Assembly: GCF_016863615.1 (NCBI RefSeq)
Contig: NZ_BOPF01000012.1
Location: 186,001 to 250,000, forward strand
DNA from: Virgisporangium aliadipatigenens
GTDB lineage: Bacteria; Actinomycetota; Actinomycetes; Mycobacteriales; Micromonosporaceae
DNA length: 64,000 nt
Direction: 5' to 3'
Within the stretch, counting starts at the first letter, position 1. Every line of letters starts with the position of its first letter. The position numbers and the translations under genes were made by a program. The notes below the pieces were generated by a model. That model was not told where the DNA came from, did no database searches, and worked only from the letters and a program-made list of their open reading frames with translations. Below are positions 1 to 7,844 of this stretch, one piece after another.

Positions 1-1283
1 GGAGCGCGCTGCCGCCGAGCCGCCTCCTCGCCGCCGACCTCGGATGTTCCCGGTGGACGGTGGTCGAGGTCTACCAACAGCTCGTGGCCGAGGGATACGC
101 GACGTCGCGGGTCGGTTCCGGCACCCGCGTGGCCATCTCTCCCTCGGTCGAACGGGCCCGCGCCCGCCCGGCACCGGTACCCGCACCGGGCGGGATCGAC
201 CTGGCGCCGGGCCTGCCGGACCTGCGCGCGTTCCCGGTGGAGAAGTGGCTCGGTGCGATGCGCCGGGCGGCCGCCGCACTCCCGTACCACCGCTTCGGCC
301 ACCCCACCCCGGGCGGCGAACCGGCACTGCGGCACACGCTCGCCGACTACCTGGGGCGGGTGCGCGGCGCCGACGTCGACCCCGAGGACCTGACCGTCTG
401 CGCCGGCGTCACCGACGGGGTCGTGCGGCTCTGCGGGGCGCTGCGCGCGGCCGGGCACGACAGCGTCGCCGTCGAGGACCCCGGCTGGACGCGGCTGCGC
501 GAGGCGGTGGCCGCCACCGGGCTGCGGACCGTGGCGGTGCCGGTCGACGACGGGGGACTGCGGGTGGCGGCGCTCGAGCGCACCGGCGCGCGGGTCGTGG
601 TGGTGAGCCCGGCGCACCAGTTCCCGACCGGCGTCGTCCTCGCCCCGCAACGCCGTGCCGCGCTGCTGGCCTGGGCGCGCCGCGTCGACGGGCTGATCGT
701 GGAGGACGACTACGACGCGGAGTTCCGCTACGACCGCCGTCCCGTGGGTGCCGTGCAGGGCACCGATCCGCAGCGGGTGGCGCTCGCCGGTTCGCTCAGC
801 AAGACGCTGTCGCCCGCGCTCGGCCTGGGTTGGCTGGTGACCCCGCGCCGGTGGACCGGTCCGATGCGGGCGCTGCCGCGGGCCGGCGCACCGGGCGTGT
901 TGGATCAGCTGGCGCTGGCCGAGTTCCTCCGTTCCGGCGGATACGACAGGCAACTGCGCGCGGCCCGCAAGCGTTACCGCGCACGCCGCGACGCCCTCAT
1001 CGCCGCCCTGGCACGCGATCACCGGGTGACCGGGGCGGCCGCCGGCCTGCACCTGCTGCTGTGGCCCGCCGGCGGCGGGGACGCGGCCGCGGTGGTGCGC
1101 CGCGCGGCGCGGGCCGGGCTGCGGATCGTGGCCGCGCGCCAGTACCGGGTGGACAACCGCGCGCTGGACGCCGCACTGGTGCTGGGCTACGGCAACCTCG
1201 CCGACCACGAACTGCCCGCGGCGGTGGCCCGGCTGACCGCGGCGTTGGACGCGCCCGGCGGCGCCGGCGGCCGGGACCGATAA
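1..1283 (+). CDS. MocR/PdxR-type GntR-aminotransferase regulator, 5' partial
   Basis: The reading frame is already open at the window edge (first full codon at 3), so the N-terminus lies upstream. The visible start reads LPPSRLLAADLGCSRWTVVE, the recognition-helix half of a GntR winged helix-turn-helix. The rest is a fold-type I aminotransferase domain. VEDDYDAEFRY is the family's signature around the PLP-contacting Asp, and SLSKTLSPALG carries the Schiff-base lysine at 801-803. MocR proteins use this domain to sense PLP, amino acids or amines rather than as free enzymes; PdxR controls pyridoxine synthesis and others control GABA or taurine use. The usual target is a divergent gene, which would lie outside the window. 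The specific ligand cannot be told. The stop is TAA at 1281-1283. Confidence 0.9.
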   Translation, partial: SALPPSRLLAADLGCSRWTVVEVYQQLVAEGYATSRVGSGTRVAISPSVERARARPAPVPAPGGIDLAPGLPDLRAFPVEKWLGAMRRAAAALPYHRFGHPTPGGEPALRHTLADYLGRVRGADVDPEDLTVCAGVTDGVVRLCGALRAAGHDSVAVEDPGWTRLREAVAATGLRTVAVPVDDGGLRVAALERTGARVVVVSPAHQFPTGVVLAPQRRAALLAWARRVDGLIVEDDYDAEFRYDRRPVGAVQGTDPQRVALAGSLSKTLSPALGLGWLVTPRRWTGPMRALPRAGAPGVLDQLALAEFLRSGGYDRQLRAARKRYRARRDALIAALARDHRVTGAAAGLHLLLWPAGGGDAAAVVRRAARAGLRIVAARQYRVDNRALDAALVLGYGNLADHELPAAVARLTAALDAPGGAGGRDR

Positions 1284-1328
1284 CGTGGGCGGCGGCCAGG
1301 TGTCCGACGGCGACCGATGGGAGCGCGC

Positions 1329-2534
1329 GTGAAGCAGGCGAGCAGGTTGAAGAGTGTCCGGTACGACATCCGCGGGCCGGTGCTGCGCCGGTCCCAGGAG
1401 CTCGAGAGCGCCGGTCACGCGATCCTCAAGCTGAGCATCGGCAACCCGGCGCCGTGGGGTCTGCACACGCCGGAGCCGATCGTCGCGGACATGGTGCACA
1501 ACCTCACCGACGCGCAGGGGTACAGCGACGCGCGCGGGATCTACTCGGCGCGGGTCGCCGTCGCGCAGTACTACCAGACGCTCGGGGTGCAGGACGTCCA
1601 GCCGGACGACGTCCTGCTCGGCAACGGCGTCTCCGAACTGATCTGCATGTCGTTGCAGGCCCTGCTCGACCCCGGCGACGAGGTGCTGGTGCCGAGCCCC
1701 GACTATCCACTGTGGACGGGCGCGGTGTCGCTGTGCGGCGGCGAGGCGGTGCACTACCGCTGCGACGAGTCGCAGGGGTGGCAGCCGGACCTGGAGGACG
1801 TCGCCGCCCGGGTGACGCCGCAGACCCGCGCGCTGGTGATCATCAACCCGAACAACCCGACCGGCGCGGTGTACTCCCGCGAGACCCTGCTGGGCCTGCT
1901 GGAGGTCGCCCGGCGGCACGGGCTGCTGGTGCTGGCCGACGAGATCTACGACAAGATCGTGTACGACGACGCGAAGCACATCAGCGTCGCGTCCCTGGCG
2001 CCGGACCTGCTCGTGTTCAGCATGGGCGGCCTGTCGAAGACCCACCGGGCGGCCGGCTTCCGCTCCGGCTGGCTGGCGATCAGCGGGCCGTCGCACCGGG
2101 CCGCCGAGTACCTGGAGGGCCTGCAGCTCCTGGCGAACATGCGCCTGTGCCCGAACGTGCCCGGCCAGCACGCCATCCAGACCGCGCTCGGCGGCTACCA
2201 GAGCATCACCCGCCTGGTGCAGCCCGGCGGCCGGCTGTACGAACAGCGCCACCACGCCTGGGAGAAGCTCACCTCGATCCCGGGCGTCACCTGCGTCAAG
2301 CCGGATGGCGCGCTGTACCTCTTCGCCCGGCTCGACCCGGACCTGTACAAGATCCACGACGACGAGCAGCTGATCGTGGACCTGCTGGAGCAGCAGCACC
2401 TGCTGTTGTCCCACGGCACCGGGTTCAACCTGCCGACGCCCAACCACCTGCGGCTGGTGTTCCTGGCGCCGGTCGACGTGCTCGACGACGCGATCGAACG
2501 GCTGCGCCGCTTCCTCGAGACCTACAAGCAGTAG
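1329..2534 (+). CDS. alaA: Alanine-synthesising aminotransferase, AlaA-like
   Basis: A fold-type I, PLP-dependent aminotransferase of about 401 residues that closely follows the E. coli AlaA pattern: YDIRGPVLRRSQELE near the N-terminus, LKLSIGNPAPWG, PDYPLWTGAVSLCGGEAVHY, IINPNNPTGAVYS, and LSKTHRAAGFRSGW with the PLP lysine. AlaA makes alanine from pyruvate and glutamate in the cytoplasm. An upstream ATG at 1317 is in frame, but GTG 1329 is preferred because GGGAG at 1319-1323 sits 5 bases before it and family members begin near this residue. It follows the MocR gene by 45 bases on the same strand and may be cotranscribed. The PLW codons contain one copy of the dispersed palindrome (1706-1716). 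Confidence 0.85.
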   Translation: MKQASRLKSVRYDIRGPVLRRSQELESAGHAILKLSIGNPAPWGLHTPEPIVADMVHNLTDAQGYSDARGIYSARVAVAQYYQTLGVQDVQPDDVLLGNGVSELICMSLQALLDPGDEVLVPSPDYPLWTGAVSLCGGEAVHYRCDESQGWQPDLEDVAARVTPQTRALVIINPNNPTGAVYSRETLLGLLEVARRHGLLVLADEIYDKIVYDDAKHISVASLAPDLLVFSMGGLSKTHRAAGFRSGWLAISGPSHRAAEYLEGLQLLANMRLCPNVPGQHAIQTALGGYQSITRLVQPGGRLYEQRHHAWEKLTSIPGVTCVKPDGALYLFARLDPDLYKIHDDEQLIVDLLEQQHLLLSHGTGFNLPTPNHLRLVFLAPVDVLDDAIERLRRFLETYKQ

Positions 2535-2546
2535 GCAGCGCCGACA

Positions 2547-2587
2547 TTGACACTTGCGCCAACGAGTTTGTGATGCAAACCTGTTGG
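2547..2587 (+). promoter_or_regulatory. Promoter and 29-bp inverted-repeat operator of the membrane protein/winged-helix operon
   Basis: A TTGACA -35 box lies at 2547-2552. Overlapping the expected -10 region is a long inverted repeat at 2559-2587: CCAAC (2559-2563), GTTTG (2566-2570), five central bases, CAAAC (2576-2580), GTTGG (2583-2587). Only the GA/CT pair between the arms fails to match. It ends one base before the ATG at 2589, so a bound protein would cover the promoter and start. The obvious ligand is the winged-helix protein encoded second in the operon. Confidence 0.65.
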
Positions 2588-2588
2588 C

Positions 2589-3311
2589 ATGACCACTGAC
2601 GCGGTACCCGCCGGCGGTGACCCCCGCCGGCTGCTCTCCGACGTGCGCGCCCTCGCCCACCGGGTACGTCTGGACCAACGCATCACCTGGGTCGCGCTGC
2701 TGGTGCTGGCCGTGGTGACGTTCGTGGCGATCCCGATCGACGCGTACTCCCTGCACGCCGACTGCGGCAGCGCCGCCGACTGGATCACGCAACCGGACGG
2801 GCACCAGTCGTGCCACATCCACCGTGCGGGCGCGTTGGTCTACTGGCCGCCGGCACTGCTCCTGGCGTACGGGGCGATCGCCGTCTACGCCGTGCGGACC
2901 GCCCGGGCGCGGGGGCTGGGCGTCCGCGTGCTGCCCTACGTGCTCACCGGCGCGGCGCTGACCGTGGTGTTCGCCGCGGCGTGGCTGGGCTGGCGCGCCT
3001 ACCTCGGCAGCCATCCGGTGCCGACCGAGCCGTTCCCGTACTGGGTGATGCTGCTGGACCGGCTGGTCGCGCCGGCGGGCACCATCGGGGTCGCGCTGCT
3101 GGTGCTGGCCCGGCTGGAACGCAACCTCCCGCTGCTGGTGTTCACCCTCGGCTACCTCGTGATCGTGCTGGTGCCGGTGGCCGCGCAGTGGCACCCGGCC
3201 TGGGGCTACAACTCGATCCTGGGCGGCTTCCTGCCGCAGCAGATCCTCAACGGCGTCGTGCTCCTGGCGGGCGCGGTGGGCTTCGCGGTGGCCCGCCGGC
3301 GGCAGCGATGA
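2589..3311 (+). CDS. Polytopic membrane protein of unknown function
   Basis: A 240-residue protein with a basic cytoplasmic N-terminus and about six hydrophobic segments, near residues 34-53, 80-101, 113-135, 150-172, 177-197 and 210-232. I recognise no catalytic motif or family name. The ATG at 2589 follows the operator directly, so the leader is very short. The gene overlaps the downstream regulator by 4 bases (ATGA at 3308-3311), so the two are translationally coupled. Small membrane proteins paired with an ArsR/PadR-like winged-helix regulator are frequent in actinobacteria and are often stress or drug responsive, but no substrate can be named here. Confidence 0.75.
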   Translation: MTTDAVPAGGDPRRLLSDVRALAHRVRLDQRITWVALLVLAVVTFVAIPIDAYSLHADCGSAADWITQPDGHQSCHIHRAGALVYWPPALLLAYGAIAVYAVRTARARGLGVRVLPYVLTGAALTVVFAAAWLGWRAYLGSHPVPTEPFPYWVMLLDRLVAPAGTIGVALLVLARLERNLPLLVFTLGYLVIVLVPVAAQWHPAWGYNSILGGFLPQQILNGVVLLAGAVGFAVARRRQR

Positions 3312-3658
3312 CCGCCGAGGCCGACGCCCTGGACGCGCCGGACCCCCATCCGGTCACGGGGCTGGATGACGTGGTCCACCAGCGGGTCCGCCTGGGCATC
3401 CTGACCATCACGCACGAGGCGCGGCGGGTGGAGTTCGGCTACCTGCGCACCCGGCTGGAGCTGACCGCCGGCAACCTCTCCCAGCACGTCGCCGTGCTGG
3501 AGACCGCCGGCCTGGTCGAGGTCGAGAAGGGCTACGAGGGCAGGCGCGGCCGGACCTGGATCACGCTGACCGCTGCCGGCAGCACCGCCCTCGCCGAGGA
3601 GATCGGGCGGCTGAAGCTGCTCATCGCGCGGGTCGAGACCACCGACGCCCCGGGATGA
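3308..3658 (+). CDS. Winged-helix transcriptional regulator (HTH_34/ArsR-like)
   Basis: A 116-residue protein starting at ATG 3308, which overlaps the TGA of the membrane protein gene. It has one winged-helix domain: LDDVVHQRVRLGILTI is helix 1, LRTRLELTAGNLSQHVAVLE is the helix-turn-helix, and EKGYEGRRGRTWITLTAAG is the beta wing. This is the pattern of single-domain regulators related to PF13601. No metal-binding cysteines are visible, so a classical metal-sensing ArsR is unlikely. It probably represses its own operon through the inverted repeat at 2559-2587 and is released by an unknown signal, perhaps sensed with the membrane partner. A longer open frame upstream is a shadow of the membrane gene. 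Confidence 0.85.
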   Translation: MTAEADALDAPDPHPVTGLDDVVHQRVRLGILTITHEARRVEFGYLRTRLELTAGNLSQHVAVLETAGLVEVEKGYEGRRGRTWITLTAAGSTALAEEIGRLKLLIARVETTDAPG

Positions 3659-3661
3659 GCG

Positions 3662-3712
3662 ACGTCCCGGCACCCCGGCCGGCAAGGGAAACCGGTCGAG
3701 GTGCCGGGACGT
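3662..3712. terminator. Bidirectional hairpin terminator
   Basis: A perfect 13-bp stem, ACGTCCCGGCACC (3662-3674) with its complement at 3700-3712, and a 25-base loop that holds further CCGG pairs. It lies between the convergent ends at 3658 and 3771. There is no T-run, as is common in GC-rich actinobacteria. Confidence 0.7.
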
Positions 3713-3770
3713 GACGCGGCCTAACGGAAGCGGTGGCGCTGGATCAGGGCACCGGCGTGACAGTGCGGTC

Positions 3771-4694
3771 TCATCCCACGCTCACGCCCGAGCCCGGGGC
3801 GTACGTCGTCACGCCCGGCGGCAGCGCCTTGATCATGTCGATCTGGGCGCACGCCGGGCAGGCGTTGTAGCCCTCCTGCCGCTTCTTGTTCGCCTCCGCC
3901 TCGGCCTGCGCCTGCGCCACCTTCGCCTGCGCCTCGCTGACGCCCGCGTACGCGGCCTGCGCCTTCGTCACCGCCTCCTGCACCGGCCCGGGCAGCGTCA
4001 CCCGCACCAGGTTGAAGCGGATCCCTTGCAGGAACGGGCCGCCGAGGTTGCGTTCGATGTCCGCGCCGAGACCGGCGTTGATGGCCGACTCGATGCGGGA
4101 CACCGTCGCGTTCTGCCCCTCCGGGTTGGCGGCGGAGTTCTGCAGCAGCGCGCAACTGGAGACCAGTTCGGCGCAGGTGGCGGTGCCGATGTGGAAGCGG
4201 AGGGCGTTGTCGATGACCGGGCGAACCGCGCCGTCGAAGAAGGCGTTCCAACCGTCGACCCCCTCCCACGCGTACTTGAGGTCGTCGTTCCCGTAGCGGT
4301 ACTGCCGCGTCCCGTATTTCTCGTCGAACGTCTTCAGCACGCCCGGGTCGAGGTTGAGCGTGAAGTACATCGTCGCCTCGATGCCCATCTCCACGCCGTC
4401 CTTGGAGGGCGAGCGGGCCAGGTCGATGCCGGGACGGCCGCCGCGCTGCGGGTCCGCGGTCATCGTGTAGTAGCGCTGCTGCGCCGGATACCGGTGCATG
4501 CTCGACCAGAGCCCGATCCAGGTGACCCCGGACGCCGGCTGGATCACCATGCGGATCCGGTTGTTGTCGAACATCCCGCCGTTGCGCACGACGGCCACCT
4601 CGCCGCCGCTCGTCTTGCCGAACCCGGCCCACATGCCCACGCTCGTCACCACGAACGCCAGCGCGACGGCCGCGACGATCCGGAACGTGCGCAT
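3771..4694 (-). CDS. SPFH/Band-7 (prohibitin-like) membrane-anchored protein
   Basis: A 307-residue protein starting MRTFRIVAAVALAFVV, with one N-terminal membrane anchor (about residues 4-24). An SPFH/Band-7 region follows (about 30-230) with the typical GVEMGIEATMYFTLN stretch. Next come an Ala/Glu/Gln-rich coiled coil (about 235-275, AQAAYAGVSEAQAKVAQAQA) and a tail with a CPAC dithiol motif. SPFH proteins oligomerise on membranes and scaffold transporters or proteases. The start codon overlaps the stop of the upstream transporter gene (TGATG at 4692-4696), so the two are translated together, and the protein may organise or stabilise that transporter. A longer open frame through 6014 is a shadow of the transporter gene. 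Confidence 0.85.
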   Translation of the reverse strand: MRTFRIVAAVALAFVVTSVGMWAGFGKTSGGEVAVVRNGGMFDNNRIRMVIQPASGVTWIGLWSSMHRYPAQQRYYTMTADPQRGGRPGIDLARSPSKDGVEMGIEATMYFTLNLDPGVLKTFDEKYGTRQYRYGNDDLKYAWEGVDGWNAFFDGAVRPVIDNALRFHIGTATCAELVSSCALLQNSAANPEGQNATVSRIESAINAGLGADIERNLGGPFLQGIRFNLVRVTLPGPVQEAVTKAQAAYAGVSEAQAKVAQAQAEAEANKKRQEGYNACPACAQIDMIKALPPGVTTYAPGSGVSVG

Positions 4695-6007
4695 CAGGCC
4701 GCCACCTTCTCCGCCTCGGGCGCGTCCTCGACGGGTGCCCGGGACGTCTCCGGCGCGAACCACAGGGCGATCCCCGTGATGACCAGCATCGCGCAGACGT
4801 ACAGCGACACCGCGGTCGTGGAACCGGTCTCCTGCACCAGTTTCACCGCGACGATCGGGGCCAGCGCGCCGCCGAGGATGCCGGCGACCTGATAGCCCAT
4901 CGACGCGCCGGAGTAGCGCAGGCGGGTGGAGAAGAGTTCGGCGACGAATGCCGCCTGCGGCCCGTACATCGCCGCGTGGGTGGCCAGCGCGACGACCACC
5001 GCGCCGATGATCACCAGCCGGTTGCCGGTGTCCAGCAACGGGAAGAAGACGAACGCCCACACCGCGGCGGCCGCCGCCCCGGCCGCGTAGACCGGCCGGC
5101 GCCCGACCCGGTCGGAGAGCCCGCCGAAGAACGGGATCAGCAGCAGCTGCAACCCCGACCCGACGAGAACCGCCGTGAGGGCCGCCTGCCGGGGGAGTCC
5201 CACGGTGCCGGTGACGTACGTGTACACGTACAGCGAGAACGTGTAGAACGCCACGTCGGTGCCGATCCGGGCGGCCATCGCGACGAGCAGCCCGCGCGGG
5301 TGCCTGCGCAGCACCTCGATGAGCGGCAGCCTGGCGGTGGCGCCGGCGGCCTTCATCTGCGCGAACTTCGGCGACTCGGTGACCGCCACCCGGATCCACA
5401 GCCCGACGAGCACGAGCACGCCCGACAGCAGGAACGGCACCCGCCAGCCCCACGCCTTGAACGCCGCGTCGCTCTGCACGGCGTTCATCACCCACAGGAC
5501 GCCGGTGGCGAGCAGGTTCCCCGCCGGAACGCCCACCTGCGGCCACGCGGCGCTGCGCCCGCGGTTGTCCTCGCCGCTGTGCTCCAGCGACATCACGACG
5601 GCTCCGCCCCACTCGCCGCCGAGCCCGAGCCCCTGCAGGAACCGCAGCGCCACCAGCAGCACCGGCGCCGCCACGCCCCACTGCGCGTAGGTCGGCAGGA
5701 CCCCGATGAGCATCGTCGCGGCGCCCATCAGCACGAGCGTCGCGACGAGCACTCCCCGCCGGCCGATCCGGTCCCCGAAGTGCCCGAAGACGATGCCGCC
5801 CAGCGGCCGCGCGACGAACGCCACCGCGTTGGTGGCGAAGGCGAGCAGCGTGGCGGTCACCGGGTCGAACGTGGGGAAGAACAGCGTGCCGAAGACCAGT
5901 GCCGCCGCCGAGGAGTACAGGAAGAAGTCGTACCACTCCAGTGACGTGCCGATGAGACTCGCGACGATGACCCGCCGCCTCGTGCCGACTGCCGACTCCG
6001 CCGTCAT
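4694..6007 (-). CDS. MFS transporter, metabolite:H+ symporter (MHS) family
   Basis: A 437-residue carrier with about 12 membrane segments. MHS-family hallmarks are SLEWYDFFLYSSAAALVF in helix 1, the loop 2-3 motif GHFGDRIGRRGVLV, and FLQGLGLGGEWGGAV in helix 4. Relatives (ProP, ShiA, KgtP, CitA) import organic acids, betaines or shikimate with protons; the substrate is not evident here. ATG 6007 is preferred over an earlier in-frame codon because GGGAGAGGGG lies just upstream on the minus strand. The gene is followed, with a stop/start overlap, by the SPFH gene and is preceded by a GntR regulator whose likely operator sits in the gap, so transport is probably induced by the substrate. Confidence 0.9.
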   Translation of the reverse strand: MTAESAVGTRRRVIVASLIGTSLEWYDFFLYSSAAALVFGTLFFPTFDPVTATLLAFATNAVAFVARPLGGIVFGHFGDRIGRRGVLVATLVLMGAATMLIGVLPTYAQWGVAAPVLLVALRFLQGLGLGGEWGGAVVMSLEHSGEDNRGRSAAWPQVGVPAGNLLATGVLWVMNAVQSDAAFKAWGWRVPFLLSGVLVLVGLWIRVAVTESPKFAQMKAAGATARLPLIEVLRRHPRGLLVAMAARIGTDVAFYTFSLYVYTYVTGTVGLPRQAALTAVLVGSGLQLLLIPFFGGLSDRVGRRPVYAAGAAAAAVWAFVFFPLLDTGNRLVIIGAVVVALATHAAMYGPQAAFVAELFSTRLRYSGASMGYQVAGILGGALAPIVAVKLVQETGSTTAVSLYVCAMLVITGIALWFAPETSRAPVEDAPEAEKVAA

Positions 6008-6063
6008 GACGCACCCCTCTCCCGAACGACCTCCACCGATTGCCACTTCGTTCTCAAAGTGTT

Positions 6064-6074
6064 TTGTTCAACAA
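6064..6074. promoter_or_regulatory. Candidate GntR/FCD operator upstream of the MHS transporter
   Basis: TTGTT-C-AACAA is a perfect odd palindrome containing the TGT-N3-ACA core typical of FadR-subfamily GntR sites. It lies in the 111-base gap between the regulator stop (6119) and the transporter start (6007). A second TGT-N3-ACA site precedes the regulator's own gene (6859-6867). Confidence 0.5.
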
Positions 6075-6118
6075 TGGTGTCCGTCAAGAGGGTGGGGTCA
6101 AGATTTTTCGATGGATCG

Positions 6119-6832
6119 CTAGTGCCGGTAGGCGGCGAGCAGCTGCGCCTCGGCCGCGTCGAGGTACGCGGTGAACGCCTTCTCCGCACCGGCCACGTCG
6201 CCGGCCAGCAGCAGTTCGTACAGCTGGCGGTTGGTCTTGCGGTACGGCTCGTGGAAGTCGTGCAGGTCGTCCATCACCACGAAGACCAGCCGCAGCTCGG
6301 CGAGCAGCCGGCGCACCACGTCGCGGGCCCGCCGGTTGTCGAGCAGCTCGACGACCGCCTGGTGGAACCGCATGTTCGCGCTGCCGACCGCCGTCCAGTC
6401 CTGCCGGGCGGCCGCCTCGTCGGCGCTGTCGACCGCCTCGCGGATCTCCTCGAGCGCGTGCCCGGGGGCGTTCGGCAGGTTGCGCACCGCCGCGAGCTCC
6501 AGCACCCGGCGCAGCGCGTAGATGTCGCGCAGGTCCTCGACCGTCAGCGTGCGCACGAAGACGCCGCGGCCGAACTCGTGCACCAGCACGCCCTCCTCGG
6601 CCAGCTGCCGGAACGCCTCGCGCAGGGTGTTGCGGGAGACGTTCAGCGCCTCGCTCAGCGCCTCCTCGGACAGCCGCTCACCGGGCCGGAAGACCCCCTC
6701 GGTGATGCGCTGGCGCAGCTTGGCCGCCAGCAGCTGCGAACGACTCCCGGCGGTCAGCGCCGCCCGGTCGGCCGACAGACGCTCGGCCCACGAACCGGAG
6801 CCGTCGGGCCGGCGGGCGCCGTTGTCGGCCAT
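6119..6832 (-). CDS. GntR-family transcriptional regulator, FCD (FadR) subfamily
   Basis: A 237-residue protein. The winged helix-turn-helix spans about residues 28-95: LRQRITEGVFRPGERLSEEALSEAL, then SRNTLREAFRQLAEEGVLV as the recognition helix. An all-helical FCD ligand domain fills the C-terminal two thirds, with FHQAVVELLDNRRA and the closing LLLAGDVAGAEKAFTAYLD. FCD regulators bind carboxylates, often with a metal held by Asp and His residues. It is encoded just upstream of an organic-acid-type transporter on the same strand, so it probably represses transporter and SPFH genes until the substrate is present. TGT-N3-ACA sites lie both in the transporter gap and at its own promoter. Confidence 0.9.
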   Translation of the reverse strand: MADNGARRPDGSGSWAERLSADRAALTAGSRSQLLAAKLRQRITEGVFRPGERLSEEALSEALNVSRNTLREAFRQLAEEGVLVHEFGRGVFVRTLTVEDLRDIYALRRVLELAAVRNLPNAPGHALEEIREAVDSADEAAARQDWTAVGSANMRFHQAVVELLDNRRARDVVRRLLAELRLVFVVMDDLHDFHEPYRKTNRQLYELLLAGDVAGAEKAFTAYLDAAEAQLLAAYRH

Positions 6833-6840
6833 GCGCGCTC

Positions 6841-6867
6841 CCTCATGAGGTGGAGGATTGTTCCACA
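6841..6867. promoter_or_regulatory. Divergent control region: CCTCATGAGG palindrome and second GntR-type site
   Basis: The 56-base gap between the divergent GntR (start 6832) and AraC (start 6889) genes holds a perfect 10-bp palindrome CCTCATGAGG at 6841-6850 and TTGTTCCACA at 6858-6867, which contains TGT-N3-ACA as in the transporter gap. This suggests autoregulation of the GntR gene and possibly control of the AraC gene. Confidence 0.4.
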
Positions 6868-6888
6868 GGGTATCGCTAGGCTCCGGTC

Positions 6889-7824
6889 ATGGACGAGTTG
6901 GCCGCGCTGCTCGACGGCCCCCGGGCGCGCAACGCCTTCCTGGTGCGCGCCGTCATGAGCCCGCCGTGGTCGATCCGCATCCAGGACGAGGCGGCGCTCG
7001 CGCTGGTGACCGTGGTGCGCGGCGACGCCTGGATCGCGCCCGACGACGGCTCCCCGCTGCGGGCCGGGCCCGGCGACGTCGTGCTCGCCCGCGGCCCCGC
7101 CCCGTACACGGTCGCCGACGACCCGGCCACGCCGCCGCACGTGGTGATCCATCCCGGCGACCGCTGCACCACCCCGGACGGGCGCAGTCTCAGCGCGGAG
7201 ATGATGCTCGGCACCCGCACGTGGGGCAACGACCCCGACGGCGGCACCGTCATGCTCGTCGGCACGTACCACATGCGCGGCGAGGTGAGCCGCCGCCTGC
7301 TGGAGGCCCTGCCGGAGCTGCTCGTCCTGCCGGCGGCGGCGCTGGACAGCCCGCTGGTGCCGCTGCTGGCCGGCGAGGTCGCCCACGAGGCGCCCGGGCA
7401 GCAGGCCGTGCTCGACCGGCTGCTGGACCTCATGCTCATCACGGTGCTGCGCCGGTACTTCGAGCTGACCCCGGGGCCGAAGTGGTACCGGGCGCAGGGC
7501 GACCCGATCGTCGGGCGGGTGCTGCGCGTCATCCACGCCGAGCCGGAACGCCCCTGGACCGTCGCCGCGCTCGCCGCCCGGGCCGGTGTCTCCCGCGCCA
7601 CGCTGGCCCGCCGCTTCACCGACCTCGTCGGCGAGCCGCCGATGACGTACCTGACCGGATGGCGGCTCGCGCTCGCCGCCGACCTGCTGCGCGAGCCGGG
7701 CGCCACCGTCGGCTCCGTGGCGCGCCGGGTCGGCTACGGGACGGCGTTCGCGCTCAGCGCGGCGTTCTCGCGGGAGTTCGGGATGAGCCCGCAGCAGCAC
7801 CGGGAGGCGCTCGCCAGCGCGTAG
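6889..7824 (+). CDS. AraC-family regulator with N-terminal cupin domain
   Basis: A 311-residue protein. The first about 180 residues look like the cupin_6-type sensor of AraC regulators (LVTVVRGDAWIAPDDG, LRAGPGDVVLARGPAPYTVADDP). The C-terminal 100 residues hold the two AraC helix-turn-helices: WTVAALAARAGVSRATLARR, then VGSVARRVGYGTAFALSAAF followed by the closing REFGMSPQQHR. Relatives usually activate an adjacent oxidoreductase or efflux gene, but neither neighbour fits, so the target is unknown. The gene diverges from the GntR gene. The start is ATG 6889; the next gene is convergent and begins 20 bases after the stop. Confidence 0.88.
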   Translation: MDELAALLDGPRARNAFLVRAVMSPPWSIRIQDEAALALVTVVRGDAWIAPDDGSPLRAGPGDVVLARGPAPYTVADDPATPPHVVIHPGDRCTTPDGRSLSAEMMLGTRTWGNDPDGGTVMLVGTYHMRGEVSRRLLEALPELLVLPAAALDSPLVPLLAGEVAHEAPGQQAVLDRLLDLMLITVLRRYFELTPGPKWYRAQGDPIVGRVLRVIHAEPERPWTVAALAARAGVSRATLARRFTDLVGEPPMTYLTGWRLALAADLLREPGATVGSVARRVGYGTAFALSAAFSREFGMSPQQHREALASA

Positions 7825-7844
7825 TGCCGCCGACGCCGGAGGGG

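Noticed and set aside
44-2599. An 851-codon plus-strand open frame, and similar very long Arg/Ala/Gly-rich frames elsewhere (for example 18840-21977, 27495-31172, 38460-42653 on the minus strand).
   Set aside because: These are out-of-frame or antisense shadows of well-supported genes, typical of GC-rich DNA, with repetitive low-information composition; only their real terminal gene parts were kept.
3711-4892. A plus-strand frame across the SPFH and transporter genes.
   Set aside because: It is antisense to two genes with clear families and shows only shadow composition.
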